A stretch of DNA of 64,000 bases from the NCBI GenBank assembly GCA_037951165.1, contig JBBDHG010000009.1, positions 12,922,501 through 12,986,500 on the forward strand, written 5' to 3'. The position numbers and the translations under genes were made by a program. Below, piece by piece: positions 36,401 to 47,569 of this stretch. Origin of the DNA: Lophius americanus (lineage: Eukaryota > Chordata > Actinopteri > Lophiiformes > Lophiidae). The notes beneath the pieces were generated by a model. It was not told the origin of the DNA and did no database searches. It saw only the letters and a program-made list of their open reading frames with translations. Within the stretch, counting starts at the first letter, position 1, and each line of letters starts with the position of its first letter.

Positions 36401-39400
36401 AGGATGAAACTTTTATATGGTATTTGAATGGTTGCTGAAGCTTGTGTTATGGCTCCTTCTCTGCTTTTTACCAACTCAAATCTTTTACTCTGATAACCAT
36501 TGATAATCCTTGTTTGCATAGGGCCATATTTTTGCATATCTCACGTCATAGATTTGCAAACCAGATGAAGACTCAAGCGAAGAGTGCAGCCATTAGGATG
36601 ATTGATAATGCTAACAGAGATTGAAGGATAGATTAAACGTAAACTTTACTTGTATGGTGCTGGACAAAATTGCCATCTGAATCATCTGGTATGTCAGCAA
36701 AACAAAAAAATATAGAAGTCAATTCAAATTATTGCTAGTGTTACCATTGAGGAAGTAACCAGGCTGGCAGGTAAGGCAGTGTGTGTCACTCCTGCAGTCT
36801 GTGCATGGTGCTGGGCAGGACAGACAAACACCCCTCCCCCAGTCGTCATAGGTGCTCGGGGGGCAATGTCTGTGACACTTGTGCTTAAAACTGAAACAGA
36901 AACATTAATTCAAAACTCAAATCTAGTACCATTCACAAGATTTGTTAATGATTTATTTTCTAAACTGGGTTTAGTCTCTGCTTTCTGCAGACCCTATCAA
37001 CTATCAACTATGTCAAAACAAAACATTATTAAAACAGCAGATAAAAATTATTAACACACGGCTTCCCGCCCTGGCAAACATTTGCAACACTCGCTTCATA
37101 CTAAAACATCCTGACAGGCACTTCTCACCATGGACATATTCTGTTTGCATCCTTGCCCTCCGGGAGGCGCTACAGAATAATAAAAGCAGGCACAAACAGA
37201 CTCAGAAACAGCTTTTATCAAAATGCTGTTGAACAACTGAATCAGTTTCTGCACAACCATGTGTTACTGACTCTGTACCTAAACACTGTCTCACTATTTT
37301 ATTAAAGCTGTTCCTCTTTTGTTTTCTGTTTTAACTTAGCATCTTACCATCCCGCTACTGCTGCTCTTTATTGCATAATTTTATTATTATTGTGCCTGTT
37401 TTACTTTTATTGTATTTAGGGTGACATTTTGCAGTGATATGACTGTTTTTTTAATTTTATTAATTATTCTAAAATACATGCATTACAGGGAGATAGATAT
37501 TTCATGGTATGCCTGTTCATACAGTAACAATTTAGTTTATTTCTAGTAATCTAGGCCAAAAATGTTGTCCCCGACCGCTAGAGTATATCCCCGAAACTTT
37601 CCCAGTTCCCTTAGTTGTACAAGCAATCCCGATGATAGAACCCGTCAAAATAAATGTGAGGTTATGTCTGAAAACATAATTTTTCATAAAAACACCACTA
37701 GTGAATAAAAAAAATGAACTATTAAAATATATACAATATGATATGTACACGATCGATCTCCCCCTGGTTGAGTCATGTGCACCGAATTTGGAAGAAATCG
37801 GACCGAGGGGTTAGGAAGTTGTGTCCGAAAAACAGTGATTGTTGTTCAAAAGCTCCCCCTTGTGAGTAAAATAAGGGCTTTTAGATTAAAATATGATGTG
37901 TGTACGGGATTGATCTCCCTTAGTCGATTCATATTCACCAAATTTGGATTAAGTCTAACAACACTGTTAAAATTATGTCCAGAAAAGCTCAGGAGATAAA
38001 GCTCCCCCCAATGTTGGAAATATACAACCGACCTTTCCCAAAATTACTCTAATTACTCTAAAATTGAAAATCCTCCATGAAATAGTTTTGGAGTTATCGC
38101 ATTAATGCAGAGGATCTGCGGCGGCAGCAGCAGACGCTGTGGCAACGATGAAGATTCCATGATGTTCAAGAGTTTCAGGCATATAAATACATTAATAATT
38201 TTGAACAAAAACAGTTGACTAATATCACATGCATTACACATAAAGAGGCTTTTCTTTCCAGCGCAAACACACAGAACAATGCTGCTGGGAGATCACAGAC
38301 ATTCAAAAATCTGTTGTTATTTAATGGCAGTTTTGAGCCCTTACAGTTAATGATGCTGCTGCAGGCACAGTTAGTCTACATGGAGGAGACTGAGACTAAA
38401 CAAAAACACACAACCTGCAATATGCAATCCTAACATGCACATGTCACATGTCAGAAAACAGCACACCTGCAGCTGTATTCTTTAATTCAATACAGCCCTC
38501 GGTCAAAAGGTGAACTAAACCAAACATCTGTAGGAACGGCAGGCAGAGACGGAAACACAATGTGGACGGCTATTTTCAATATTACCGAGGCTCTTCTTTC
38601 TTCCTTAGGCAGAAAGTTAATTTGTGTTTTATTTGTTGCCCTGAGGCATGGATTTCCGTTATTAACCTCTTCTATTAGTCTGCGGGGCTTTACGGAGCTG
38701 TTAAACACAAGACGGCTGCCCTAAAAAAATCCAGCCTGAAGGAGCTGAGATGCTGCGTTAGAAAGAGGTCACACATATAAGATTAATGAAACAAATGAAA
38801 AAAGTTAAAAAATTAATGAGCCACTAGTTTTACCACATCCTCTGCCCCCCATTCTGCTGGCTCCCTACATGAGAGAGATGACAGCTCAGGCTCCACTTCC
38901 TGCTGCGTTGCTGTGGATCTGGTGCTAAAATGCAGTGGTTGTTTGAGGAGCAGCAGCTGAAAGGAGCCACACTGCATCCATCAACTCACTCACAATAGTG
39001 GCTGCTGCAGGCCAGGTCCAATATCAGGATTGGACTGGGACACTGCTGAAGAATGTGCAACATGTTTAAGAATCCCTCTGTCCAAATGTTGGACTATCCA
39101 TTTCAGGACAGAGCGTCGGCATTTCTAAATGGCCCCCCCCCCCCTCTCGTCTAGTTTCATTTATTTTGCTCAGAGAGATTTAAGTGTCAATAAATACCCA
39201 GCATCCATCATGCTGTCACACAAAGTTAGAATTGAGCAAAGCTGTGCAACATCTTTCATTAATACCAGCAAAACCACAATAATGGAATTTCTTTGAGAGT
39301 TGAAAACTATCACAATCTATCCGAGTAGCATCCTGTAGTTCATGATAGTGCTATGCTGTTTTGGGCCTCTTTTATTGGTGTTTGCTTCACATGGTAGACA

Positions 39401-42400
39401 TAATAATTGCAACCACCGAATTGAATGAGCTAAGCTGTAATTAACCTTCACCATTCAAATAAAAGATTCACTTAGGAGGACCAAGGATCATATGGCTCTG
39501 TAACTTCAGTGAAAGAAGATGAGTGTGCTGGAGTGATGGATTTTTTCGCTTCAAACCCCCACTCTGCTTTGATTCACACAAGAAGTCAGTGAAGTCAAGA
39601 CGGTGCTCCATATGCTTTAATCACACAGCCTATTCTTTTCTTTTATACTGGCTTCCTTTTTGCTTTCCCCTCCTCTCTGTCTCACGCAGAAAATGAAAAG
39701 ACAGTTGAGTATCTGTGCGAGGCAGACCACTGTACTGTGCTCAGAACAAGGGTCGGGTAACAGAGCATGACTTAGAATGGAAGGTAACTTGATTCACACA
39801 GTACCTGGAGGAGTGAACTCCAGGGGAGGTGGGAAAAGGGGGCTGCACAATCAGAGGACTGTTCTGTTGTATCCTTAGTTACATACTTTGTCCAAGTGAT
39901 ACTCATAAACAGAAGCAAAGGCGAGTGTTTCTTGTGAAGGGAAGAATAATTAACCACATTAACTAATCCGGTATTCAAAAACTACTGTTTACTCATTTAC
40001 CCAAATCTCTATCTAACAATGACAATATTAAAACGAAGACCCAACAGCTCTCCTTCTCTAAACAAGCGTTATTCAAAATCAAATCCCAGTGACAATATTT
40101 TATGAGACCAATCAACCCTATGAAAACATTAAAATCTGGTGGATCAACAACTTAGTTTTGATCTACACTCTTAGATGCTACCCTCCTAAATATGCTGGTT
40201 TGTTTCTTCATAACATCTGTGTATGATTCCATTAGATATTTAAAAAAAATGTCTCGACTCTTTCAAGAAATGGCCCTATGCCCTTGACTGGTGTTTTTAA
40301 CACATTACACACAAACACACTGTCACTGTCAAACACACTGTCATCAGCATTTATAAATATACATAAACTGGAATTTATCTATTGACTAATTATTTTCTTA
40401 GACTCAATCAAAATCCTTCCAAAGTATAGATTTCCCTGTGGTTTTCAGTAGTTTGAAACCTTAATGAAGCCATGTTTTTATTAAGGCCTTCCTTGTTTAA
40501 GCTTGGCTACCCAAAGAGAATAGACTGCTAGAAAAGCAACACATAGCCCATGCTGCATTCAGGGGCAGATTGCAATATCAAGTAAAAAAAACCTCTACTA
40601 CTGAAGTTAAACCGGCCAACGCAGAGTGTTGACAGTTGATTGTTGTAAGGAGTTAAAGAGGTTAGTAGCTGTCTTGAAACAAAATAGAAATAAAGTGGTA
40701 GAAAGAAAAAGATGACTCGAAGGAGTTATAAGACATTAACAATCCTGTTTCTGCTTGTGCTACGTGATGTTAGCTCACAGTGACTAAGTACATCCCCTAG
40801 TTAGCGCTAAGTCAATAACTTAGCGTTTAGCTTAATGCTTAGCTTAGGCAAGTGAAAGCAAATTTAGCACTTAGCAGCTCCCATGAGACCCCACGTCAGT
40901 GATACAAAATTCCAGGCCGTGGTCTTAAGTGCCAGACCTCGATCATAGTAACGTAAGCTGCGGCTAAGCTAGTGGGTTTTGCTGAAGCTCACGTTATAAA
41001 TTAAATGCTGGAGAATCACCATACTTCGGAAATGAGATCGAATATACATCTGAATAGAGATCGCAATCTTTTAACCTTACTTGCATCCTGTCCTTTGTTA
41101 GTTTTTGTTTTCTTTGTATCATTATTCATTATCATCTGTGGTCTTCATTTTCAGATTGATATAATTCTTGCCACTAAAATAGTTTGCCTATTTTTATAGA
41201 TATTTTGTTTTATTAAACCTTACTTACTCTTATTTTCATTACCGTTTTGGCCTGGTGTTTGCACTTGGGTCCAGTTTTTTTTAACTGAAAAAGAACATTA
41301 TTAGCCCACAAGGTCAGTTCAGAAAAATAGTAGTGTAATGTGTGTGATGTACACCATGTACAGTTGATTTTTTCAAAGGCATTGGTGTGTCTATAAGTTT
41401 TCATGTTGACAATCATTGCTAGCCTAGCTTTGGAAAGGTTTGGAGCAGTGGAGGAGAGGCCAGCCAGAACAACCTGCACCGTGAACCATAGACCTGCAAA
41501 GATCCACAGTATTCGGCAGGAGTTTGAAGTCCCTCAAGGAGCACTACAAACAGACAAGTGGGGAGAAACGTCCCCCCGTGGCTGAGCTGCAAACCATCTT
41601 GGGGGAAAAAACTGCTGACTCTGCGCAGAGCTGAGTGGCACCAAAGGTGCCATAAAAGAAAGAAATATGAAGCGAGCATTCTTTGTAGCCAACGCCTTTG
41701 GCTTCAACAAAGAACTCCTAGGGCAGAAACGCAGTGGGGATTGGCTTTCTCAAAGGAGGTAGATCGAACTGAACATCTACACCCCTTACAGTGATCCTGA
41801 CAGGTAGCAGGAGCTGGGCCATTGCAACATCCTGATTATAACACCTCCACCCGCCGAGAAGTATTATAGCAAGGAGCTACTCCTGGAAGAGGTCAAGGAT
41901 GTAGGGAGATGTGCTAGATCAAGTCTAGTGGAGTCGCTTAGAAGATTTATAAGAACTGTCACTGTTACTGAGACGGCTGTGGATGATCCCGAAAGTCATC
42001 TGGAGGAGAGAAAAGTGGTGCAGCTATGGTGATTCGCTGAGTCTGGATCTTAAAGGGGGAAGATTCCAAGATAATCGACCAATTCAAGATTATCTCCTTG
42101 CTAAGTTTTGAAGGCAAGATCTTCTTCAGCATAGTGGTAAGGCAGCTGACCAACTTCCTCTCCCAGAAGGGCTACATTGACACCTCAGTACAAAAGGGAG
42201 GCATATCTGGAGTGCCAGAGTGTCTATAGCATGAGGTTCAAGCCTGGAAAATATAGGTCTCTGGTACTGAAAAAGGGCAAAGTCATTGACAGATTCCTCT
42301 TCTACCTCGGGGGGACACCAATCCCTACTGTCTCATAAAAGCCATTGATGAGCCATTGATACACCACAGAGTCCTTGTGGGTGCAGTAATCCAGGGGATA

Positions 42401-45400
42401 GGTGGTCTGGAAACCTTCCCAACACCCAACTATGAGAAGGCCAAGGTAAAGAAGTGGTGCAGACTCGTCAAGGAGAAAGTGAGGGCAGTGGTGGAGAAGG
42501 GAAGGTCCAAATGAGCTGTCAGCATAAGGCAACAGGGGGCCTGAACAAGGTGGAAAAAGACCATGGTGCCGAAGGACTGATCTCTGGCAGGCAGAACGGG
42601 AGTGCATCAAGTTCCTCGTGCGGGCAGTGTACTATGTCTTGCCCAGCCAATTGAACTTCTGTGTGTGGGGTAAAGCGGAAACTCCGGACTGCTCGCAATG
42701 CACAGGCAGTGGAAAATTGGAGCACATCCTGAGCCCGGTACACCTGGGGCCATGCCCAGGTTCTGAAACCCATTGCAGAAGCCAACGGCATGGGAATTAG
42801 GAGCTGCAGGTAAGCTTGTCCCATTCCCCAGACAACCACCTTAGTGAAGGCTGGAGAACGGCTGCCAAGAACTGCACCAACGAAAAACCCATCAAGAATC
42901 CTGGCGATAGTGAAGGATTGGCATCTTTCTGTGGACCTGATAAAACAGCTTTAGTTACAACAGCACGTCGTCAGCACCACCCTGAGCACAGACATCCTCC
43001 TGGTCTCAAAAGACACAAAGAACATTGTCTTAATGGAGCTTACAATGACGTGGGAGGACCATGTGGAGGAGGCCCACAAAAGGAGGGTTTGCCTTCCAGC
43101 CTTTTTTGGCCCAAGTTGTATGCCTGTCAGGGGTTAGCTGTAGAGGTTTTGGAAGGCAATCGTTTTACAAAGCCTTGAGTGCACTGAGCATCACCAGGAT
43201 AGCGACGAGGAGAGCCATCCAAAACATCACAGAGGCAGCGAGAAAAGCCTCGAGATGGCTCTTGATCAGGAGAGGCGATCCATGGGGGGTAGTCAATGCC
43301 ATCTGAACACATGTCGGACCTAATCAATGAGGACTGGGTCGCCTGGGTGGGGGTCTCTGAAGTTATGACACCCGAAACACCCTACGACCTGCCGGAACTG
43401 ACTGCAGAGCTCGGAAACAGGGTTATGTTGGTTATCTTATGTAGGCACAGATCTAGAGAAGTGGCCCCAGTAATACCAGCCAAACTAAGAAATCTGGGTA
43501 GAAAGGCCTTAGTAAGAGAGATGACCAAGAACCCAATGGTCGCAGTTGCTGAGCTCAAGAGATCCTGTGTGGAGATTGGAGGAACTAGCAGAGGGTCTAC
43601 CATGATCCAAGACTCCACCGATCCGGGCTTAATAGCAGAGTGATCAGAAAGAAACCTATTCTCACTGAAAGACATGGGAAATCCCACTTGGAGTTTGCAA
43701 GGAAGCAACATAAGGACTCTCCAACTGTGAGAAACAAGATTCTCTGGTCCGATAAGACCAAAACTTTAACTATTTGGTCTCAATTCTCACCCAATACCAC
43801 CCCAATGACGAAGCATGGTGGAGACATCATCTAGCTTAAGGTCTGTTTTTCAGCACCAGGTACTGCGAGACTGGTAAGTTTAACGGAATGCAGAACAAAG
43901 CAAAGTACAGAGAGATCCCAAATGAAAACCTGGTCCGGAGCACTCAGGACCTCAAACTAGGCCAAAAGTTCACCTTCCAACATGACAATAACCCTCAGCA
44001 CACAGCCAGGACAACGGTCCCCTTCCAGACTGACAGAGCCTGAGAGGATCTGAGAAATAGCAGAAAATCCGCAAATCCAGGTGTGCAAAGTTCGTTAGGT
44101 CAGAGCCAAGAAGACTGGAGGCTATAATTGCTCCCAAAGGTGCTTCAACTATGTAATATGCAAAAGGGGAATACTTACGTCAATGTGATGTCTACGTTTT
44201 TCTTTTTCTAATAGATTTGCAAACATTTCAAATTTCTGTTTCTGTTTTGTAATAATGTCTTGAATGCACTGACTTGATTTGAATGGTTGTCTGATTTTCA
44301 TGCACTGGAAGGCAGAGGCCATTGTGGCAGAGGAGGAAGAGGAGTACAAGGACAAGAGGTGAAAGAAAGGAACAGCACAACGAGGAAAGTAGCATTGGCA
44401 ATGCCAAGATGAGCACCGAATAACAACAATTACAGTGTCAGTGTAAGGTTAACCGTGCATCAGCGCGATACATCTTCACCAAAATTTGAAAAGGATATAT
44501 GAACGAATCATTACACAATAAAAGCTGTATTTATAAAACACAAATAACTTATTATTATTCTTTGATAACAAATTAATAATAATAATAGTAATAGTCATAA
44601 TACATTTAATTTGATAATCATTGGGTTTGTGAGTGAAATACAAGCAATTTTTAATATAACTTGGGAAATTTAATATTTCTGAAAACACTTGGATTAATCA
44701 AACAATTATTGTTTGTTGGAGCCTTGGCAATAAATGTTAGGTATTTGTAATTATACACAAGAAGTCTTTGATTTCATAGCAGGGGACACAGGAATCCAGA
44801 CAAGTCCTACTTCCAGGAGAAGATAATAAACTGAGAAAAAAAGAACTCACAGAAAGTAACCTTCAACACAGCTGTTGCAGATTTCAGGGTCCTCTGTGTA
44901 AAAATGAAAAAAGGTGATTAATTAGAATTCAAACAGTGATGCTGAATTCATATTGCACTGCAAGAGCTCCGTCTGTCATCATTGTGTTACCATGCATATG
45001 CTCTCTGTGTTACCTGTGGAACATGTTTTGCAGCCCATCTCACAGTCGATGCATTCTCCTGTCTCGGGGTCTTGCACCTGCCCTGAAATGCATAACAGCA
45101 TGAGCGTCTTCCTCTTCAATTGGAGCTAGCTCACCCACTATACTTTACATTTACCTATGTCGCAGAACGCCATTTGGCAGACCCCATTCCGCAGTTTGTA
45201 GTGTTCCTGACATTTGGCACATATGTTGCCATCTGTGCAGAGTTCACAATTGGATATGCATGGCAGGCAGGCATAGTGACCCCTGTCAGGATAGAGTCCC
45301 CAGGGGCAGTGCGTACGGCAGCGACCTTGGTGGAGGAAACGCTCCTGTCCATCTTCACCTGAGGATGAGAAGGACACAGGAAACTTGTTAACATAAAGCC

Positions 45401-46491
45401 TTCCTTGGACGATGCTGAACCAATATGGAACTCTGCCACTGCCACGAGGAAACCTAAACTCTCCTGAAGGCGGAAATCAATGAGTCTACCATAATAAATA
45501 ATAATAATAATAATAATACATTTAATTTATAATGCACTTTACATTTGGATCAAATCTCAAAGTGCTACAAGGCAAAAGCAGATAAAAGCATCAATAAAAA
45601 AAAATAAAAAAAATAATAATAATAACTATACAAAAACATGACCAAAAGCATTAATGTTAATTACAGTTATAGGTTCTGCTAAAAAGGAATAATTATAATA
45701 ATAAGGAATAATATTTAAATAGCTAAATCGAGCCAAGTGGGCTTGATTACTACATGGGGACATGGAAAGACATTCTGCCAACTGTGTGAAATTTCAGAAA
45801 ATAACAACTTATTGATTGAAAGACGTTGAAAAAATGAATCAGTGGCGATTCGGTGAGTATCCAGTTATTACGTTGCTAAAAACAAAGTAGTGGTAGATAT
45901 TAATGGACTTTTAAGCGGTTCAATGGCTACAGTCCAGTATGCCGATTTTAGGCCAGCAAATAACAGATCACAGAGTGATCACTTCCTGACTGATGATACT
46001 CGATGTGATGAAAACAAGGGCAAACAATCAGAGGCATTTGAGAGATCAGAGCTGTGGGCAGAGACAGAGCCGCGTGTTAGCTCTAATGATGAAAACTCTG
46101 CCATCTGCAACTAGCCTGGCTGTGGCACCCGAGGCATCTCTGGAAGCAACCGAGTCGCAGCATTGTCTCATCTGCTCAGTGCTGCAGTCGACCTCTGAGA
46201 CAGGGTGGAAAAGGTGCTGCCGCTGCTCCTGCTGCTGCCGCCTTTCTGGCCCTTCCTTTTCCCTCAAATTCTTGCTTGCCCGGATAACAACAAGGCACAA
46301 GGGATGAGGTAGAGACTCTTTCAAGTTATTTCACAAAGTACTTCAGCGGGTTGTGCATACTGGAATCAAATACAAACAAATGTGTTAAGTTTACCCCAAA
46401 AACAAATCAAGCAAGGCAAATTAAAATGCCCTCTGTATGAATATTTTTTTTGTTGCTTTACTGTGGATTTTCTGTTTTATTTGTTGTATAT

Positions 46492-46535
<44 letters not shown>

Positions 46536-47357
46536 GTGTGTGCGTGTGCGTGTGCGTGTGTGTGTGTGTGTGGTGGTGGTGGTGGTGGTGGAGGCACGAA
46601 CAACAGTAGCATGTTTGGCCCTAGGGGATGTTTTTTCTTTTCCCTCCGATTAACAAAGGCTCTATTCTGATGTGATCAGATTACACTGTGAAAACTCAGG
46701 AGAAAATGATCACACCTTCATTTCTTACCTATGTCAAACGATCCCCTGTGAAAAATCAACATATTCCATAGTATATCTGTAAATGTTTAACAGGAGTTCA
46801 TGGTTAGGCAGAGGTGAATATTTAAAGAAAAAGTAGAAAGAAATCAACTTTGCTTTGATAGCCATTAAAAAAGAAAAAGAAAAATTCCCACCTCCCTTTC
46901 CTGGCGTTGTTTAATTAAAGGCATCTTGGGGGCAACTTATTTTTCAAAAACGGTTTAGCGTTAGTGCCATGCTTAAATGAGCGTTTATATATGCACATCT
47001 CATATGGAAATGAAGATGCAGTTACCTTGACTGGAAATGATCAAAAATACTTCATAATCCCTGTAGACCTTAAACGAGTGCCAGGTTCTGAGAAGAATAT
47101 GAAAGATTTAAAGTCGCATGAATATGCCCTCCATGATTTCATGCTGTGTGGAGAGGCTGCTGGAGGAAATTATACTCACTAACTCCACAGGTAGTGCATT
47201 CAAAGAGCTCGTGCCCGGCGCACCCGGAGCAGGTGGGGTGGCAGAGAACGCACCGGTTATTCAGCACAAATTGTCCCCTCGGACATGGCGACGAGGGCTT
47301 CGATCCAATAAATCCCACAGCGGAGAGGAAGAGCAACAGCGCGGTGAAGCTACTCAT
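24466..47357 (-). CDS. type I membrane protein of furin-like cysteine-rich repeats, PC5/6B-like without protease (16 exons, 962 aa)
   Basis: Exons in transcript order: 47357-47180, 45358-45155, 45082-45014, 44893-44851, 36890-36745, 35169-34975, 33189-33103, 33018-32820, 32727-32504, 32374-32132, 29899-29654, 29564-29369, 27579-27374, 27028-26928, 25100-24929, 24845-24466. All borders are GT-AG, phases agree, and the total is 2889 nt. Residues 1-19 are a signal peptide (MSSFTALLLFLSAVGFIGS). About 24-840 are successive furin-like repeats (C-x2-C...C-x2-C with GYF/GTY turns). A CC...CC-x-C block (about 820-832) precedes the membrane, 869-887 is one hydrophobic segment, and 888-962 is a cytosolic tail with YERL (901-904), YSFI (940-943) and acidic runs (920-926, 945-955). 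No subtilisin domain or P-domain is seen, and the signal peptide argues against missing upstream exons. The architecture matches the C-terminal half of PCSK5 isoform B. A trafficking, matrix-binding or ligand-binding role is inference. Confidence 0.85.
25557..26115. repeat. probable interspersed repeat in intron 14
   Basis: Begins with an AAT-rich run and TTTTTATTTATGGATGCCTC, then text such as GAGAGTCCCAGAGATGAGGG that resembles a common fish repeat adjoining (AAT)n. The long minus-strand frame across it (26114-25728) is Pro/Leu-rich and not family-like. The rest of intron 14 (25101-26927) has no exon that I can see. Confidence 0.35.
27118..27298. mobile_element. two facing mariner/Tc1-type terminal fragments in intron 13
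   Basis: 27135-27163 (GACCGGTTTTAATGTTGTGG then CTGATTTA) looks like a right terminus. 27254-27298 (TATACACCTATCAGACACAA then CATTAG) looks like a left terminus of the same family as 49318-49789. The order is inverted relative to one intact element, so these are ends of two decayed insertions, squeezed between exons 13 and 14. Confidence 0.45.
28055..28140 (+). repeat. SINE/LINE tail fragment
   Basis: GTCAGCCCTGTGATGAACTG followed by GGCACCTCATCCAGGGTTTA and a GAATGAATGAATAAA tail resembles the widespread fish 'CCCTGCGATGGACTGGCGACC...CCAGGGTG' repeat. It is in intron 12. Confidence 0.5.
28524..28585 (-). repeat. (AAT)n-associated dispersed repeat end
   Basis: GATGTAAAGTGCATTATAAA followed by TTAAATG and (TTA)n. 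It is the reverse complement of copies at 13245-13292 and 45494-45545, with a weaker one at 44575-44620. It is one family with a fixed terminus next to an (AAT) tract. Confidence 0.6.
28600..29260. repeat. GC-richer block with CG-rich ends, possible DNA-transposon remnant
   Basis: Intron 12. The left end (GCGTCGAGTCAAGGCTGCGC...CATTCAAAACAATG) and right end (GGCGCAGCTGCGACGTCACC...GACGCTCCCAG) are both unusually CG-rich for this AT-rich intron. They resemble ends of fish hAT-type elements. I could not define inverted repeats or target duplications. Confidence 0.25.
30051..30082. repeat. perfect 13-bp inverted repeat (hairpin)
   Basis: AAATCAACAGTGA at 30051-30063, a 6-nt spacer, and its exact complement TCACTGTTGATTT at 30070-30082. 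It lies in intron 10. Nearby direct repeats of TTACTAAAT (about 30013 and 30081) extend the symmetry. Confidence 0.7.
30632..30686. repeat. 15-bp element present three times: forward, inverted, forward
   Basis: CAAACTCACTTCGGG at 30632-30646, its exact inverse CCCGAAGTGAGTTTG at 30651-30665 (4-nt loop), and a third forward copy at 30671-30685. It sits in intron 10 just before a LINE remnant. Confidence 0.75.
30740..31370 (+). mobile_element. LINE remnant with a nested second LINE 3' end
   Basis: Translations show WVPRGSVLGPIIFILYMLPL and FHCYADDTQIYI (reverse-transcriptase motifs, 30880-31010), then, after a break, LEDIKVWMKNNFLQLNSSKT (31140-31200) of the same domain. Between them, 31020-31110 ends GTGGGACTAATAAAGTTTTA plus TTATC repeats, which is the 3' tail of the family at 22835-23912. 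A 5'-truncated copy of one LINE has therefore inserted into another. Both are dead. Confidence 0.7.
33699..33730. repeat. perfect 14-bp inverted repeat (hairpin) in intron 6
   Basis: TGATGGAAAATTTT at 33699-33712, loop GTCA, and exact complement AAAATTTTCCATCA at 33717-33730. Intron 6 (33190-34974) shows no other feature. Confidence 0.75.
35170..36744. other. intron 5 of the furin-repeat gene, nothing recognised
   Basis: AT-rich, without a family-like frame or clear repeat. The short plus-strand frames here have no recognisable content. Confidence 0.6.
37560..38000 (+). repeat. dispersed repeat with internal sub-repeats, copy 1
   Basis: Contains repeated cassettes of the form CTCCCCC(T)..GTGA(G/A)TAAAAT..., GAACTATTA, GAT(T)GATCTCCC and CCAAATTTGGA(T/A), with a period of roughly 150-170 bp. 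The same cassette recurs at 54560-54865 in the same orientation. Not recognised as a named family. It lies in intron 4. Confidence 0.55.
40610..41090 (+). repeat. dispersed repeat, copy 2 (pairs with 1190-1720)
   Basis: Same family as 1190-1720, in intron 4 of the furin-repeat gene: GAAATAAAGTGG, CTTGTGCTACGTGATGTTAG and CATCTGAATAGAGATCGCAA. It contains several TTAGC/GCTAA runs (40770-40870). Confidence 0.55.
41430..43400 (+). mobile_element. decayed non-LTR retrotransposon with C-terminal Cys/His motif
   Basis: Scattered frames in a fixed order resemble one long reverse-transcriptase ORF common in fish: NHRPAKIHSIRQEF (about 41485), LRRAEWHQR (about 41625), YIDTSVQKGG (about 42172), LGGTPIPT (about 42308), VWGKAETPDCSQCTGSGKLE plus HIL (about 42663-42730), and AARKASRWL then HMSDLINEDWVA (43238-43345). 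Stops and frameshifts are frequent, so it is inactive. The clade is not certain. Confidence 0.65.
43460..44290 (+). mobile_element. Tc1-family transposase remnant
   Basis: Broken frames carry Tc1 transposase motifs in order: MTKNPMVAVAELKRS (about 43520), RKKPILTERHGKSHLEFA (about 43645), NKILWSDKTK (about 43730), MTKHGGDI (about 43808) and PRRLEAIIAPKGAS (about 44107). It is followed by a terminal-type region (TAATAGATTTGCAAACATTT). The DDE frame is interrupted by many stops. It is inserted next to the LINE remnant in intron 4. Confidence 0.75.
45494..45640 (+). repeat. (AAT)n-associated dispersed repeat
   Basis: (AAT)n then ACATTTAATTTATAATGCAC and TTTACAT, followed by AAAGTGCTACAAGGC and a second AAT-rich run. 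Same family as 13245-13292 and 28524-28585. It lies in intron 1 of the furin-repeat gene. Confidence 0.6.
46494..46590 (+). repeat. (GT)n and (GGT)n microsatellite
   Basis: Compound repeat of GT with GCGT interruptions followed by a GGT run, in intron 1. The long Cys-Val and Pro-His frames over it are artefacts of the repeat. Confidence 0.95.
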
Positions 47358-47525
47358 GGCTGCCCGAGGACTTTGAGTCTAAGTGAAAGCCTAGAAGCTG
47401 GAGTCAGTGCAGCAGGTCCGCCGACAGATCGACCTGTGAGTACCAGCCCAGAAGGAACCTGCAGGACCAGTTCCTGCGTGAACCACAGTGGACAATGACT
47501 GCACACTGCATCTAATACAGGGATG

Positions 47526-47569
<44 letters not shown>
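47526..47569 (+). repeat. (GATA)n microsatellite
   Basis: About eleven GATA units, about 170 bp upstream of the furin-repeat gene start codon. It could lie in its promoter or 5' UTR. Confidence 0.95.

Noticed and set aside
46421..46612. Pro/His-rich and Cys/Val-rich frames
   Set aside because: They arise from the (GT)n(GGT)n microsatellite.
24466..47357. Idea that the furin-repeat gene is simply PCSK5 with its 5' exons missed
   Set aside because: Exon 1 encodes a clean signal peptide directly followed by a furin-like repeat, and no S8 catalytic motif is visible upstream to 64000. Transcript data would still be needed to exclude it fully.
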